A stretch of DNA of 64,000 nt from positions 8,308,001-8,372,000 of the forward strand of contig NZ_CP080647.1 of NCBI RefSeq assembly GCF_019599145.1, written 5' to 3'. The notes beneath the pieces are model-generated. The model was given only the letters and a program-made list of their open reading frames with translations. It was not told the DNA's origin and did no database searches. The DNA comes from Streptomyces akebiae (GTDB lineage: Bacteria > Actinomycetota > Actinomycetes > Streptomycetales > Streptomycetaceae). Position 1 is the stretch's first letter. Each line of letters begins with the position of its first letter. Position numbers and translations under genes: made by a program. Below are positions 55,143 to 62,370 of this stretch, piece after piece.

Positions 55143-55151
55143 ATGAGGTGC
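55143..55151 (+). repeat. Target-site duplication, right copy
   Basis: This is an exact copy of ATGAGGTGC (53361-53369), immediately outside the right inverted repeat. Confidence 0.85.
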
Positions 55152-55612
55152 TGGGGGCCGGGGGTGTGTTGGCGGCCCTGAAGGAGGAGTTGGCTCGGGC
55201 GCAGTATCCGGCTTACTTCGAGATGCGGCCCGCTTGGAGGCGAGGGCCACAGCACTGAACGTGTACGCCGTATTTGCTGTTCCGGGTCTGTTGTGCTGCG
55301 CAGACCGATCGGCGGCCGGAAGGCGCTGCGCGGGACGCTGGAACAGATTCTGTTGATCGGGCAGATGAGGAACGTGGAGGTGCAAGTGATGCCAACCGAG
55401 CACGAGGACAATGCTGCACTCGGCGGTCCCTTCACGTTGATCGACGCGGAAAAGGGCCGTCGAATCGCGTATGCCGAGGTACAGGACGACAGCCGCCTGT
55501 ACACCGATGCGCCGAGGGTCCGTGAGCTGGAAGCCCGCTATGGCATCCTCCGATCACGGGCGCTGACACCGAGTGAGTCGTCGGCATTCATCGTTCAACT
55601 GATGGGAGAGGC

Positions 55613-55819
55613 ATGAACGCTCACCGCAGCCAGGCGGCCGTGCCGGAGGCCGCTTGGTTCAAGAGCAGCTACAGCACGGGTGGAGGCGGCGAATGCGTCG
55701 AGGTCGCCACAACTCCCAGGGCCGTACTGATACGAGACTCGAAGCAGCTCACCGGGCCCGTACTGGCGGTTGGGCCTGAGGCGTGGGCTGGGCTGGTGAC
55801 CTTGGCAGCAGGCTGCTGA
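55613..55819 (+). CDS. DUF397 protein, orphaned partner of the disrupted XRE gene
   Basis: The 68-residue DUF397 protein (AAWFKSSYSTGGGGECVEVATTP ... VLIRDSK ... GPVLAVGPEAWAGLV) is complete. Such proteins are paired with WhiJ-like XRE regulators and their ATPase, and influence development in Streptomyces. Its ATG overlaps the stop of the broken XRE gene as ATGA, so it has lost its coupled upstream gene and probably its normal promoter drive. Confidence 0.85.
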   Translation: MNAHRSQAAVPEAAWFKSSYSTGGGGECVEVATTPRAVLIRDSKQLTGPVLAVGPEAWAGLVTLAAGC

Positions 55820-55832
55820 GCACATGAACAGG

Positions 55833-55858
55833 AGGGCCCTGCCGAAAGGCCGGGCCCT
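55833..55858. terminator. Terminator between DUF397 and the convergent fragment
   Basis: AGGGCCC pairs with GGGCCCT; after one mismatch GCC pairs with GGC closing a GAAA tetraloop. It serves converging genes. Confidence 0.75.
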
Positions 55859-55873
55859 CTGACGCGTTCGGAC

Positions 55874-56221
55874 CTACAGGTCGTCCAAACCCTCTTCGTT
55901 GCGGATCATCCGCCACGCCGCGCGGCGAGCGCTCCGGTCCAGGTTGGACTTGAAGCTGCGGTCCGCGCCGAAGTGGCGCTTGCCGAGCGTGTCGATCGTC
56001 GAGACGTGATCCATCATGTAGCCGTTGAACGCCTTGTCGAAAACGACGCCGTAGTTGTCCTCGTCGTTGACGACGGCGGCGGCGCGGACCTTGGGGTCGT
56101 TCTCGGCCGCGTTGAACGCCGGGAGGACGTCTTCCTCGGTGAAGTCCGTGCCGAACTTCGCCTTGAACTTGTCGATCAGCTCCGACAGAAGTGACTTCTC
56201 GGCCTCCTTGGCGCCGCCCAC
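55874..56221 (-). pseudogene. Fragment resembling the C-terminus of a type I restriction enzyme R subunit
   Basis: The 115-codon piece contains LSELIDKFKAKFGTDFTEEDV, VNDEDNYGVVFDKAFN and ARRAAWRMIR, a pattern I associate with the C-terminal helical region of HsdR proteins. No helicase, nuclease or modification genes are present, so it is probably a remnant. A GTG at 56221 could open it, but there is no good ribosome site. It could alternatively be a free-standing small protein; confidence is limited. Confidence 0.45.
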
Positions 56222-56465
56222 ACCGGCGCCGGGATGCGCGCAGGGCAGAGCAGGGCAGGGCAGAGCAGGGACGTGGGACCCCATGAGGGCACATGGGCGG
56301 GCCGCCGGTGTCGCACGGGGCCACGTCGTCGGACCCGTACGGGGGAACGCCGGACAGACCACCGGTCGTGTGCGGTCACGCAGGCCGGGGACAAGGGGGA
56401 CACACGAGGTCGCGTCGCCGCACGCGCACGAGGCCACGTCGGCAGGGTCGCCGGGCCCTCGTGGG
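56222..56465. other. Intergenic stretch with short CAGGG/CAGAG repeats
   Basis: No gene is visible. At 56241-56270 three 10-base units (CAGGGCAGAG, CAGGGCAGGG, CAGAGCAGGG) form a low-complexity tract. The remainder has repeated CACGTC/GAGG words without symmetry. It may mark the junction where the restriction locus was lost. Confidence 0.4.
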
Positions 56466-57311
56466 TCACGTCGGCGTGGGCTCGCCCTCCTGCTCCGCCT
56501 CCACGCGCGCGTTCCAATCCTTCTTCGCCGCCTGCCAGCCGTCCTCGTCATGGCCGAGGCGCCAGTAGCCCGAGACGGACAAGTCCTCGCGGGGGATGGC
56601 GAGTTCGACGCGGAGCAGGCGGCGCAGCTCCTTGACGAAGCCGGCCTCGCCGTGGACGAAGGCGTGCAGTCGGCCCTCGGGGAACTCCAGTGCGCGTACG
56701 GCCTCGACGAGGGCCGCGCCGACGGGACGGTCGCCGCGGTGCAGCCAGACCACCTCCACATCGGAGTTGATCTTCTGCTCCTCCTCGGCGCCGGCGACCT
56801 CGACGATCGCGTGCGCGCGGGCGCCGTCGGGAAGTGCCTCCAGCGAGGCGCCGATCGCCGGCAGGGCGGACTCGTCGCCGACGAGGAGATGCCAGTCGGC
56901 CTCCGGGTTGGGCGCGTACGCGCCGCCGGGGCCCAGGAAACGGATCAGCTCGCCCGGTTGGACACGGGTGGCCCAGGGGCCCGCGATGCCCTCGTCGCCG
57001 TGGAGCACGAAGTCGACGGTCAGCTCGCGCAGTTCGGGGTCCCAGGCGCGCACGGTGTACGTCCGGGTCACCGGCCACTGGTCCCGGGGGAACTCCGCGC
57101 GGATCCGCTCGAGGTCGAAGGGCTCCGGGTAGGTCACGCCCTCGGGCCCGAACAGCAGTTTTACGTAGTGATCCGTACTGCCGCGCGGAGAGAACTCGGC
57201 GAGGCCGTCGCCACCGAGTACGACGCGCTGCATGTGCGGGGTGAGCCGCTCGGTGCGGACGACTCGCGCGGAGTGGGGCTTCGGGGTCCTGCGTACCGGA
57301 CGCTCTGCCAT
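56466..57311 (-). CDS. Siderophore-interacting protein (NADPH-dependent ferric siderophore reductase)
   Basis: This 281-residue flavoenzyme releases iron from ferric siderophores in the cytoplasm. RVVLGGDGLAEF, the FAD-binding TRTYTVRAWD (about residues 82-91) and the NAD(P)-binding LLVGDESALPAIGASLEAL are characteristic of SIP proteins. The ATG follows TTGGGAGG. An iron box lies 18 bases upstream of the start, implying repression by a DmdR/IdeR-type regulator when iron is sufficient. Confidence 0.92.
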   Translation of the reverse strand: MAERPVRRTPKPHSARVVRTERLTPHMQRVVLGGDGLAEFSPRGSTDHYVKLLFGPEGVTYPEPFDLERIRAEFPRDQWPVTRTYTVRAWDPELRELTVDFVLHGDEGIAGPWATRVQPGELIRFLGPGGAYAPNPEADWHLLVGDESALPAIGASLEALPDGARAHAIVEVAGAEEEQKINSDVEVVWLHRGDRPVGAALVEAVRALEFPEGRLHAFVHGEAGFVKELRRLLRVELAIPREDLSVSGYWRLGHDEDGWQAAKKDWNARVEAEQEGEPTPT

Positions 57312-57328
57312 GACAGCCTCCCAAATAC

Positions 57329-57347
57329 CTAGCTAAGGCTTACCTAA
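57329..57347. promoter_or_regulatory. Iron box (DmdR1/IdeR-type operator)
   Basis: On the minus strand the 19 bases TTAGGTAAGCCTTAGCTAG closely match the actinobacterial iron-box consensus TTAGGTTAGGCTNACCTAA. The site precedes the siderophore-interacting protein gene. Confidence 0.85.
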
Positions 57348-57485
57348 GTTACCATCTCCCCCCTATTAACACCCCACGCTCGGAGCGTGTACGAGGACTT
57401 CCCGATGTGAATCGCGCCTCAGACCCCTCACTACCGAAGTGTCACCCCGTCCTCCGGCGTACGCCCCCTCCGCAGGACATGCGTC

Positions 57486-58415
57486 TCACGTCCCGAGCGT
57501 CGTCAGCAGCCGCTGCAACGATCCGCCGAGCCCCCAGCGCGCTGCGAGCGCCTCCAGCGCCGCCGGATCCCGCGGGGCGCGCGGCAGTGCCGTGTCGACG
57601 TCCGGCAAGGGTACGTCGGCCGCCACCAGGACCACCTTCGGTGCGACCGCGACATAGGCCCGCGCCTCGTCGAGCCTCTTGCGCTGCGACGGGGTCAGCT
57701 TCGCCGCCGGGTCGTCGACCGCCGCCATGATTCCCGCCAGGTCGCCGAACTGGTCGAGCAGCTTCGCCGCCGTCTTCTCGCCGATGCCCGGCACCCCCGG
57801 CAGCCCGTCGCTCGGGTCGCCGCGCAGCAGGGCCAGATCCGCGTACCCGCGTCCGACCACCCCGTACTTCTCGCGCAGCCAGGCCTCGTCGGTGAGCTGC
57901 AGCGTGCCCACGCCCTTCAGCGGATACAGCACCCGCACCTCGCGTTCGTCGTCGACCAGTTGATACAGGTCGCGGTCGCCGGTGACGATGTCGACGGGCT
58001 CCTTCGCCCGGGCCGTGAAGGTGCCGATCACGTCGTCCGCCTCGTACCCGGCGACACCCACGCGCGCGATGCCGAGCGCGTCCAGCACCGCCTCGATGAT
58101 CGGCACCTGCGGGGAGAGGGTGTCCGGCACCTCCTCCTCGTCCGGCCCGACCTCGTGCTCCTCGGCGACGCGGTGCGCCTTGTACGAGGGGATCAGGTCG
58201 ACCCGCCACTGCGGCCGCCAGTCCGCGTCCATGCACGCCACCAGGTCCGTCGGCCGGTGGTCCTTGACCAGCCGGTCGATGAATTCGAGCAGCCCGCGCA
58301 CGGCGTTCACCGGGGTGTCGTCCGGGGCCTTCACGGATTCCGGCACCCCGAAGTAGGCGCGGAAGTACAGCGAGGCGGTGTCGAGAAGCATCAGGCGTCG
58401 GGTCACGCCCCGCAT
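57486..58415 (-). CDS. 5'-3' exonuclease (PolA N-terminal-like)
   Basis: The 309-residue stand-alone nuclease resembles the 5'-nuclease domain of DNA polymerase I. It has LMLLDTASLYFRAYFG, GYEADDVIGTF, VTGDRDLYQLV and the helix-3-turn-helix GLPGVPGIGEKTAAKLL, so the metal-binding acids are present. It likely removes RNA primers or flaps. Two ATGs in tandem (58415 and 58418) are possible starts; a longer reading upstream has no ribosome site. Confidence 0.9.
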   Translation of the reverse strand: MRGVTRRLMLLDTASLYFRAYFGVPESVKAPDDTPVNAVRGLLEFIDRLVKDHRPTDLVACMDADWRPQWRVDLIPSYKAHRVAEEHEVGPDEEEVPDTLSPQVPIIEAVLDALGIARVGVAGYEADDVIGTFTARAKEPVDIVTGDRDLYQLVDDEREVRVLYPLKGVGTLQLTDEAWLREKYGVVGRGYADLALLRGDPSDGLPGVPGIGEKTAAKLLDQFGDLAGIMAAVDDPAAKLTPSQRKRLDEARAYVAVAPKVVLVAADVPLPDVDTALPRAPRDPAALEALAARWGLGGSLQRLLTTLGT

Positions 58416-58631
58416 CATGCCGTACGCCACCGACACGCCACCGACATGCCGCCCCCGACCCGACAGCGCGTGGGTCCCGACGCGGCGGCGCGTGGCCACC
58501 CTCGCGACAGCGCGTGCGCCGCGTGGAGGTGTTCCGTGATCACCCGTGACCTGTGGTGAACGCCCTGTGAAGCGGAACACGGTCGCGTTTCGCCCGGCAC
58601 GGCCGGAGCAGGCGCGGCCCCGGAGCAGAGC

Positions 58632-59008
58632 CGGTTCAAGGTGTTCGGCCGACGCCCCGACAGACCCGACGACCCGACGACGCAACGACCCGACGACGCG
58701 GTGGACCGGCTGAGGGCCGGCGCCGACCGCGAGGAACTGCGCGCCGAGGGCACCGCCGCCGCCTTGATCGACGCCCCCTTCACGGTGGAGTCCGGCCAGA
58801 TCTTCGTTGTCACGTCTTCGTCGTCACGTCTTCGTCGTCACGGGCGTGTCCGGGTCCGGCAAGTCCACGTTGCTGCGCATGCTCAACGGGCTCCTGGAGC
58901 CCACCGCCGGCCACGTCCGCCTCGGCGGCCGGGACCTGACCGCGATCGACGACCGTGAACCGCGGGCGGTGCGTGCCACCGGCATCAGCATGGTCTTCCA
59001 GCGCTTCG
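58632..59008 (+). pseudogene. Remnant of a glycine betaine/proline ABC transporter ATPase (ProV type)
   Basis: The reading KVFGRRP ... DDAVDRLRAGADREELRAEGTAAALIDAPFTVESGQIFVV, then (next frame) VTGVSGSGKSTLLRMLNGLLEPTAGHV ... ISMVFQRF matches the start of ProV ATPases up to the Q-loop. A 14-base unit present three times (58801-58842) shifts the frame just before the Walker A motif, and similarity stops at the Q-loop, so the signature motif, Walker B and CBS domains are gone. Permease and binding-protein genes are absent. From memory, a glycine betaine transporter lies at this place in S. coelicolor. Confidence 0.8.
58801..58842 (+). repeat. Tandem triplication of a 14-bp unit in the proV remnant
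   Basis: TCTTCGTTGTCACG, TCTTCGTCGTCACG and TCTTCGTCGTCACG follow without a gap. One copy would give the intact QIFVVTG reading; two extra copies add 28 bases and cause a frameshift. Replication slippage is the likely cause. Confidence 0.85.
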
Positions 59009-59699
59009 CCTCGGGCCGGTCGGAAGGCCCGGCGCGGCAAGGAGGGCGACGGCGTCGAGAAGCGGATCGACGCGCATCCGGGGATCGTCGACGAGACGGC
59101 CCCGGTGAGGCAGCCGCACGCGCCGCCCGAACGCATGCCGGGCATTGCGTACTGGCGTACGAGAAAGATCCGGACAACCCTGTGGTGGTCCGTATCCGTC
59201 CGGTCGGCGCGGCCTGGCGGCCGTTGGGGCGGGCCGTTCCCGGGTGTTCAACTCCGTTACCGGGTGCGTGACTTGGCGGGGTGAAGTGCTGCCCCGCCGT
59301 CCGCCCGGGACGATGTCGTGGCTGCGCGGGGCGGCTCCGGGGGACGGCGGAGGCGGACCGGCGACCCGGTGACGCGGTGTGCCGGAGAGGGCACTCCGCG
59401 CGCCCGCAGGGGCGCCGGCGACCCCCGCCCCGCCGTGCGAGGGGGCCGCGAGAATGGAGGTGGGGTGGCGGCTCCGCTGGCGCGAAGTGTGAGCATGGAC
59501 CCCCTGCCGGTTCACAGGGATGTGACGGGCACGTGAAACGGTTTGCCGAACATGCGTAGGGTGCAGAGAACTCATCAGGAGAAGCGCACCCGATGAGTGC
59601 CGGACGGGTGGCCATCCGTAACCGGACCAGTGAGCGTTCGCGGACCCGCCCGGTGGGCGTCCGCGAGCCGACCGACGAGCGAAGGAGGGAGCCGGAGCG
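59009..59699. other. Degenerate region after the proV remnant
   Basis: I find no intact gene in these 691 bases. Short stretches such as YEKDPDNPVVVRIRPVG (near 59155-59205) may be remains of the former transporter locus but are not recognisable. Near the end, TAGGGT (59557-59562) and AGGAGAA (59577-59583) precede ATG 59593. That open frame is out of phase with the next gene and runs into it, so I do not call it as a gene; it could be an upstream leader frame. Confidence 0.45.
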
Positions 59700-60281
59700 A
59701 TGGGCGACCACAAAGAACAGCCCCTTCGGGTGGGCGCGGCCGTCCGGCGGCGGCGCCGGGCGCAACAGCTCACCCTCGCCGCCGTGGCCGAGCGCAGCGG
59801 CCTGTCGGTCCCCTTCCTCAGCCAGGTCGAGAACGAACGGGCCCGCCCCAGCAAGCCCTCCCTGGAACGCATCGCGGACGCCCTCGGCACCACCGCCGTC
59901 GAACTCCTCGCCGCGGCCGACCCGGCGTGCAGCGTCGACGTCGTGCGCGCCGCAGACGAGGACGGCTTCACGCCCCCCGATTCCTGCTCGCGCTCCCTGG
60001 TGCGCGGTCACCACCAGCTGCACGCCATGGAGTTCACCGGCGACCACGACGAGGGCCGCGAGGTCCAGCACCGCAACGACGAGCTGATGTACGTCGTCGA
60101 CGGCGCCGTCGAGGTCGAGGCCGAGGGCCGCGCCCACCGCCTCGGACGCGGTGACACGCTGTACATGTCCGGTGGCGTGCGGCACCGGTGGCGGGCCACC
60201 GAGCCCGAGACCCGGGTGATCGTGGTCGCCGTCGCGGACCACATCGAGGCCCTGGAGGACCGCCACCGCAAGGGGGCGTGA
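59700..60281 (+). CDS. XRE-family regulator with cupin domain
   Basis: The 193-residue regulator has an N-terminal XRE helix-turn-helix (RRRRRAQQLTLAAVAERSGLSVPFLSQVENERARPSKPSLERIADALG, residues 16-63) and a C-terminal cupin (HRNDELMYVVDGAVEVEAEGRAHRLGRGDTLYMSGGVRHRW). This is the PuuR-like plan used for polyamine and amine catabolism genes. A PuuD-like gene and an amine permease lie 2-3 kb away, so regulation of that locus is possible. ATG 59700 follows GAGGGAGCCGGAG. Confidence 0.88.
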   Translation: MGDHKEQPLRVGAAVRRRRRAQQLTLAAVAERSGLSVPFLSQVENERARPSKPSLERIADALGTTAVELLAAADPACSVDVVRAADEDGFTPPDSCSRSLVRGHHQLHAMEFTGDHDEGREVQHRNDELMYVVDGAVEVEAEGRAHRLGRGDTLYMSGGVRHRWRATEPETRVIVVAVADHIEALEDRHRKGA

Positions 60282-60285
60282 GGTC

Positions 60286-61044
60286 GTGGCGCGTTCCGTC
60301 TCCCGGGTCGTCTCCCTCGTGCCGTCGCTGACCGAGGCCGTCGCCGTCTCGCTGCCCGGCGTGCTGGTCGGCGCGACCGACTGGTGCGCCCACCCGGGTG
60401 ATCTTGATGTCGTGCGGATCGGCGGCACCAAGAACCCCAGGACCGACGACATCGCCCGCCTCGCCCCCGACCTCGTGATCGCCAACGAGGAGGAGAACCG
60501 GGAGGCGGATCTGGCCGCCTTGCGGGAGGCGGGTGTCGAGGTCCTCGTCACCGAGGTACGGGACGTGCCGGGCGCCTGCGCCGAACTGGACCGGGTGCTG
60601 CGGGCCTGCGGGGCCCGTTCCCGGCCGGGCTGGCTGGACGAAGCGGAGTCGGCGTGGTCCCGGCTGTCGGGCACCGCCGCGGACGGCCCGCTGACGCCCG
60701 GCCGCCGGACGACCGCCGTCGTGCCGATCTGGCGCCGGCCGTGGATGGTGCTCGGCCGGGACACCTTCGCCGGTGACGTGCTCGCCAGGCTCGGCGTGGA
60801 CCACCTGTACACCGGGCACGCGGAGCGCTATCCCCGGGTCCCCGTGGAGGAGCTGCGGGCCGCCGCGCCCGACGTCGTGGTCCTGCCCGACGAGCCGTAC
60901 CGTTTCACCGCCGACGACGGCCCCGAGGCGTTCCCCGGGCTGCCGTGCGCGCTGCTCAGCGGTCGGCACCTCACCTGGTACGGGCCGTCGCTGGCCGAGG
61001 CTCCGCGGGTGCTGGACGCGGCGCTGCGAGCGGCCCGCCGCTGA
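60286..61044 (+). CDS. BtuF-like helical-backbone metal receptor protein without signal peptide
   Basis: The 252-residue protein has the two-lobed fold signs of the BtuF/FhuD family (RVVSLVPSLTEAV at the start, IGGTKNPRTDDIARLAPDLVIANEEENR, and a C-terminal LRAAAPDVVVLPDEPYRF). Unlike transport receptors it lacks an export signal, so it is probably cytoplasmic. It starts with GTG 60286, four bases after the XRE-cupin stop, so the two are co-transcribed. The ligand is unknown; corrinoid or another metal complex is a guess from family. Confidence 0.82.
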   Translation: MARSVSRVVSLVPSLTEAVAVSLPGVLVGATDWCAHPGDLDVVRIGGTKNPRTDDIARLAPDLVIANEEENREADLAALREAGVEVLVTEVRDVPGACAELDRVLRACGARSRPGWLDEAESAWSRLSGTAADGPLTPGRRTTAVVPIWRRPWMVLGRDTFAGDVLARLGVDHLYTGHAERYPRVPVEELRAAAPDVVVLPDEPYRFTADDGPEAFPGLPCALLSGRHLTWYGPSLAEAPRVLDAALRAARR

Positions 61045-61258
61045 GCGGACCGCGCGCGGTGCACACGGCGGCCACGGCCCAGGCCGCCAGCAGCAGGGCG
61101 TTCAGCGCGACGGCGAGGACGTCGAGGGCGACGCGGCCCGTGTGCCGGGCCGGTTCCCGTCGCGCCGGTCCGCGCGGGTGCCGACCGGGAAGGTGAACGC
61201 CCACCGGGCCGTCGAGACCGTGCGGGGCCCACCAGGGAGTCCGGTTGTATGGGGACAT
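60971..61258 (-). CDS. Possible small membrane protein, divergent from LysR gene
   Basis: The 95-codon frame has coding-like third-position GC and one hydrophobic segment (VALDVLAVALNALLLAAWAVAAV, about residues 44-66). It overlaps the end of the BtuF-like gene by 74 bases on the other strand, and its ATG lies inside the LysR promoter. No family is recognised. It may be spurious. Confidence 0.3.
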   Translation of the reverse strand: MSPYNRTPWWAPHGLDGPVGVHLPGRHPRGPARREPARHTGRVALDVLAVALNALLLAAWAVAAVCTARGPLSGGPLAAPRPAPAEPRPATARTR

Positions 61259-61263
61259 AAGCT
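61258..61263 (+). promoter_or_regulatory. -10 box TAAGCT for leaderless LysR transcript
   Basis: TAAGCT ends exactly six bases before the LysR ATG; no ribosome site intervenes. The same spacing is seen at trmI, pafA and 28678. Confidence 0.5.
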
Positions 61264-61269
61264 GGGGTT

Positions 61270-62199
61270 ATGAGTGAGACGAGCGGGGAGCGGGGCGGAC
61301 TGGCCCACCGGGTGCCGGACCTCGGGGCGCTCGAACTGCTGCTGGCCGTGGCCCGGCTGGGCTCGCTCGGGCGGGCGGCGCGGGAGCTGGGGATCACCCA
61401 GCCCGCCGCGAGCAGTCGCGTCCGCTCGATGGAACGACAGCTGGGGGTCGCGCTGGTCGACCGGTCGCCGCGCGGGTCCCGGCTCACCGACGCGGGGGCG
61501 CTCGTCACCGACTGGGCCCGGCGGATCGTGGAGGCGGCCGAGGCGTTCGACGTGGGCGCGCAGGCCCTGCGGGACCGGCGTGACTCCCGGCTCCGGGTCG
61601 CCGCGAGCATGACCATCGCCGAGTATCTGCTGCCCGGCTGGCTCATCGCGCTGCGCACCGAGCGTCCGGACACGGCGGTCTCCCTCCTCGCGGGCAACTC
61701 CACGGTCGTGGCGGAGCGGCTGCTCGCGGACGAGGCCGACCTGGGGTTCGTCGAGGGACCGACCGTTCCGGCCGGGCTGGACGCGGCCGTGATAGCGCAC
61801 GACCACCTGATCGTCGTGACCGCGCCCAGCCACCCCTGGGCGCGCCGTCGCAAGCCCCTGGAGGCGGCCGAGCTGGCCTCCACGCCGCTGATCCTGCGCG
61901 AGAAGGGCTCGGGTACGCGGCAGGTCCTGGAGACGGCCCTGGGCGGACTGGCCCGGCCTCTCATCGAGCTCTCCTCCACCACGGCGGTCAAGTCCTCCGC
62001 ACTGAGCGGTGCGGGCCCGGCGGTGCTCAGCGAACTCGCCCTCGGCGAGGAACTCTCCGCCCGCCGTCTGGTCCGCGTCCCCGTGAACGGCGTCCGCCTG
62101 CGACGCGCCCTACGAGCGGTCTGGCCGACGGGCCACCGCCCGACGGGCCCGGCACGAGACCTGCTGAGCCTCACCCAGGGTGCGAAGCCTGCGCTCTGA
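61270..62199 (+). CDS. LysR-family transcriptional regulator
   Basis: The 309-residue regulator has a LysR helix-turn-helix at about residues 18-75 (LELLLAVARLGSLGRAARELGITQPAASSRVRSMERQLGVALVDRSPRGSRLT), then a two-lobed effector domain (LRVAASMTIAEYLLPGWL ... GSGTRQVLETAL). LysR genes usually control a divergent gene; here the divergent side holds only a doubtful small frame, so its original target may be lost. The transcript is probably leaderless. Confidence 0.9.
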   Translation: MSETSGERGGLAHRVPDLGALELLLAVARLGSLGRAARELGITQPAASSRVRSMERQLGVALVDRSPRGSRLTDAGALVTDWARRIVEAAEAFDVGAQALRDRRDSRLRVAASMTIAEYLLPGWLIALRTERPDTAVSLLAGNSTVVAERLLADEADLGFVEGPTVPAGLDAAVIAHDHLIVVTAPSHPWARRRKPLEAAELASTPLILREKGSGTRQVLETALGGLARPLIELSSTTAVKSSALSGAGPAVLSELALGEELSARRLVRVPVNGVRLRRALRAVWPTGHRPTGPARDLLSLTQGAKPAL

Positions 62200-62215
62200 G
62201 GGGCCGCAGGCCCCT
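62199..62215 (+). terminator. Short terminator overlapping the LysR stop
   Basis: AGGGGCC and GGCCCCT pair around GCA; the stem starts at the last base of the TGA stop codon. Confidence 0.55.
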
Positions 62216-62242
62216 TCAGGGGCGCGGGGAACTGCGCGACCA
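62215..62242 (+). repeat. Streptomyces 3'-end element, copy 3
   Basis: This is the third copy of the GGGAACTGCGCG block, again on the sense strand, 16 bases after the LysR stop. Confidence 0.7.
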
Positions 62243-62312
62243 GCCCCCACCGGACCCGCGGATGGGGGGTTGGGGGATGGGGGTCGAAGGGGCGCAGCCC
62301 CTGGTGGGGCAC

Positions 62313-62351
62313 TTCGGTGGAGCATTTGGGTGGAGCACTTGGGTGGAGCAC
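62313..62351 (+). repeat. Three tandem 13-bp repeats
   Basis: TTCGGTGGAGCAT, TTGGGTGGAGCAC and TTGGGTGGAGCAC follow head to tail between the convergent LysR and PuuD-like genes. Their function is unknown; a variable-number tract is likely. Confidence 0.75.
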
Positions 62352-62370
62352 CTCCGCTCAAAGCCCCGTG

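Larger units (their letters stand above)
53127..55616 (+). pseudogene. Disrupted XRE-DUF5753 (WhiJ-like) regulator gene
   Basis: The N-terminal helix-turn-helix (LKLLRVRAGLDRAAF, then KLVGYAADSVASIEQGRRIPQPRFVDRADEV) and the C-terminal DUF5753 end (RRPIGGRKALRGTLEQILLIGQMRNVEVQVMP ... SESSAFIVQLMGEA) are split by an IS element at 53370-55142. Removing the element and one 9-bp duplicate restores the reading RADEVLGAGGVLAALKEEL in frame. Further damage is independent of the IS: a TAG in place of an expected Gln codon (near 53226), a one-base loss near 53271, a frameshift near 55222, and a missing segment after PGLL. The gene cannot be functional. Confidence 0.8.

Noticed and set aside
59593..60087. 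Frame with ATG after AGGAGAA upstream of the XRE-cupin gene
   Set aside because: It is out of phase and mostly overlaps the XRE-cupin gene; the sequence past residue 36 is a shadow. Kept only as a possible leader frame.
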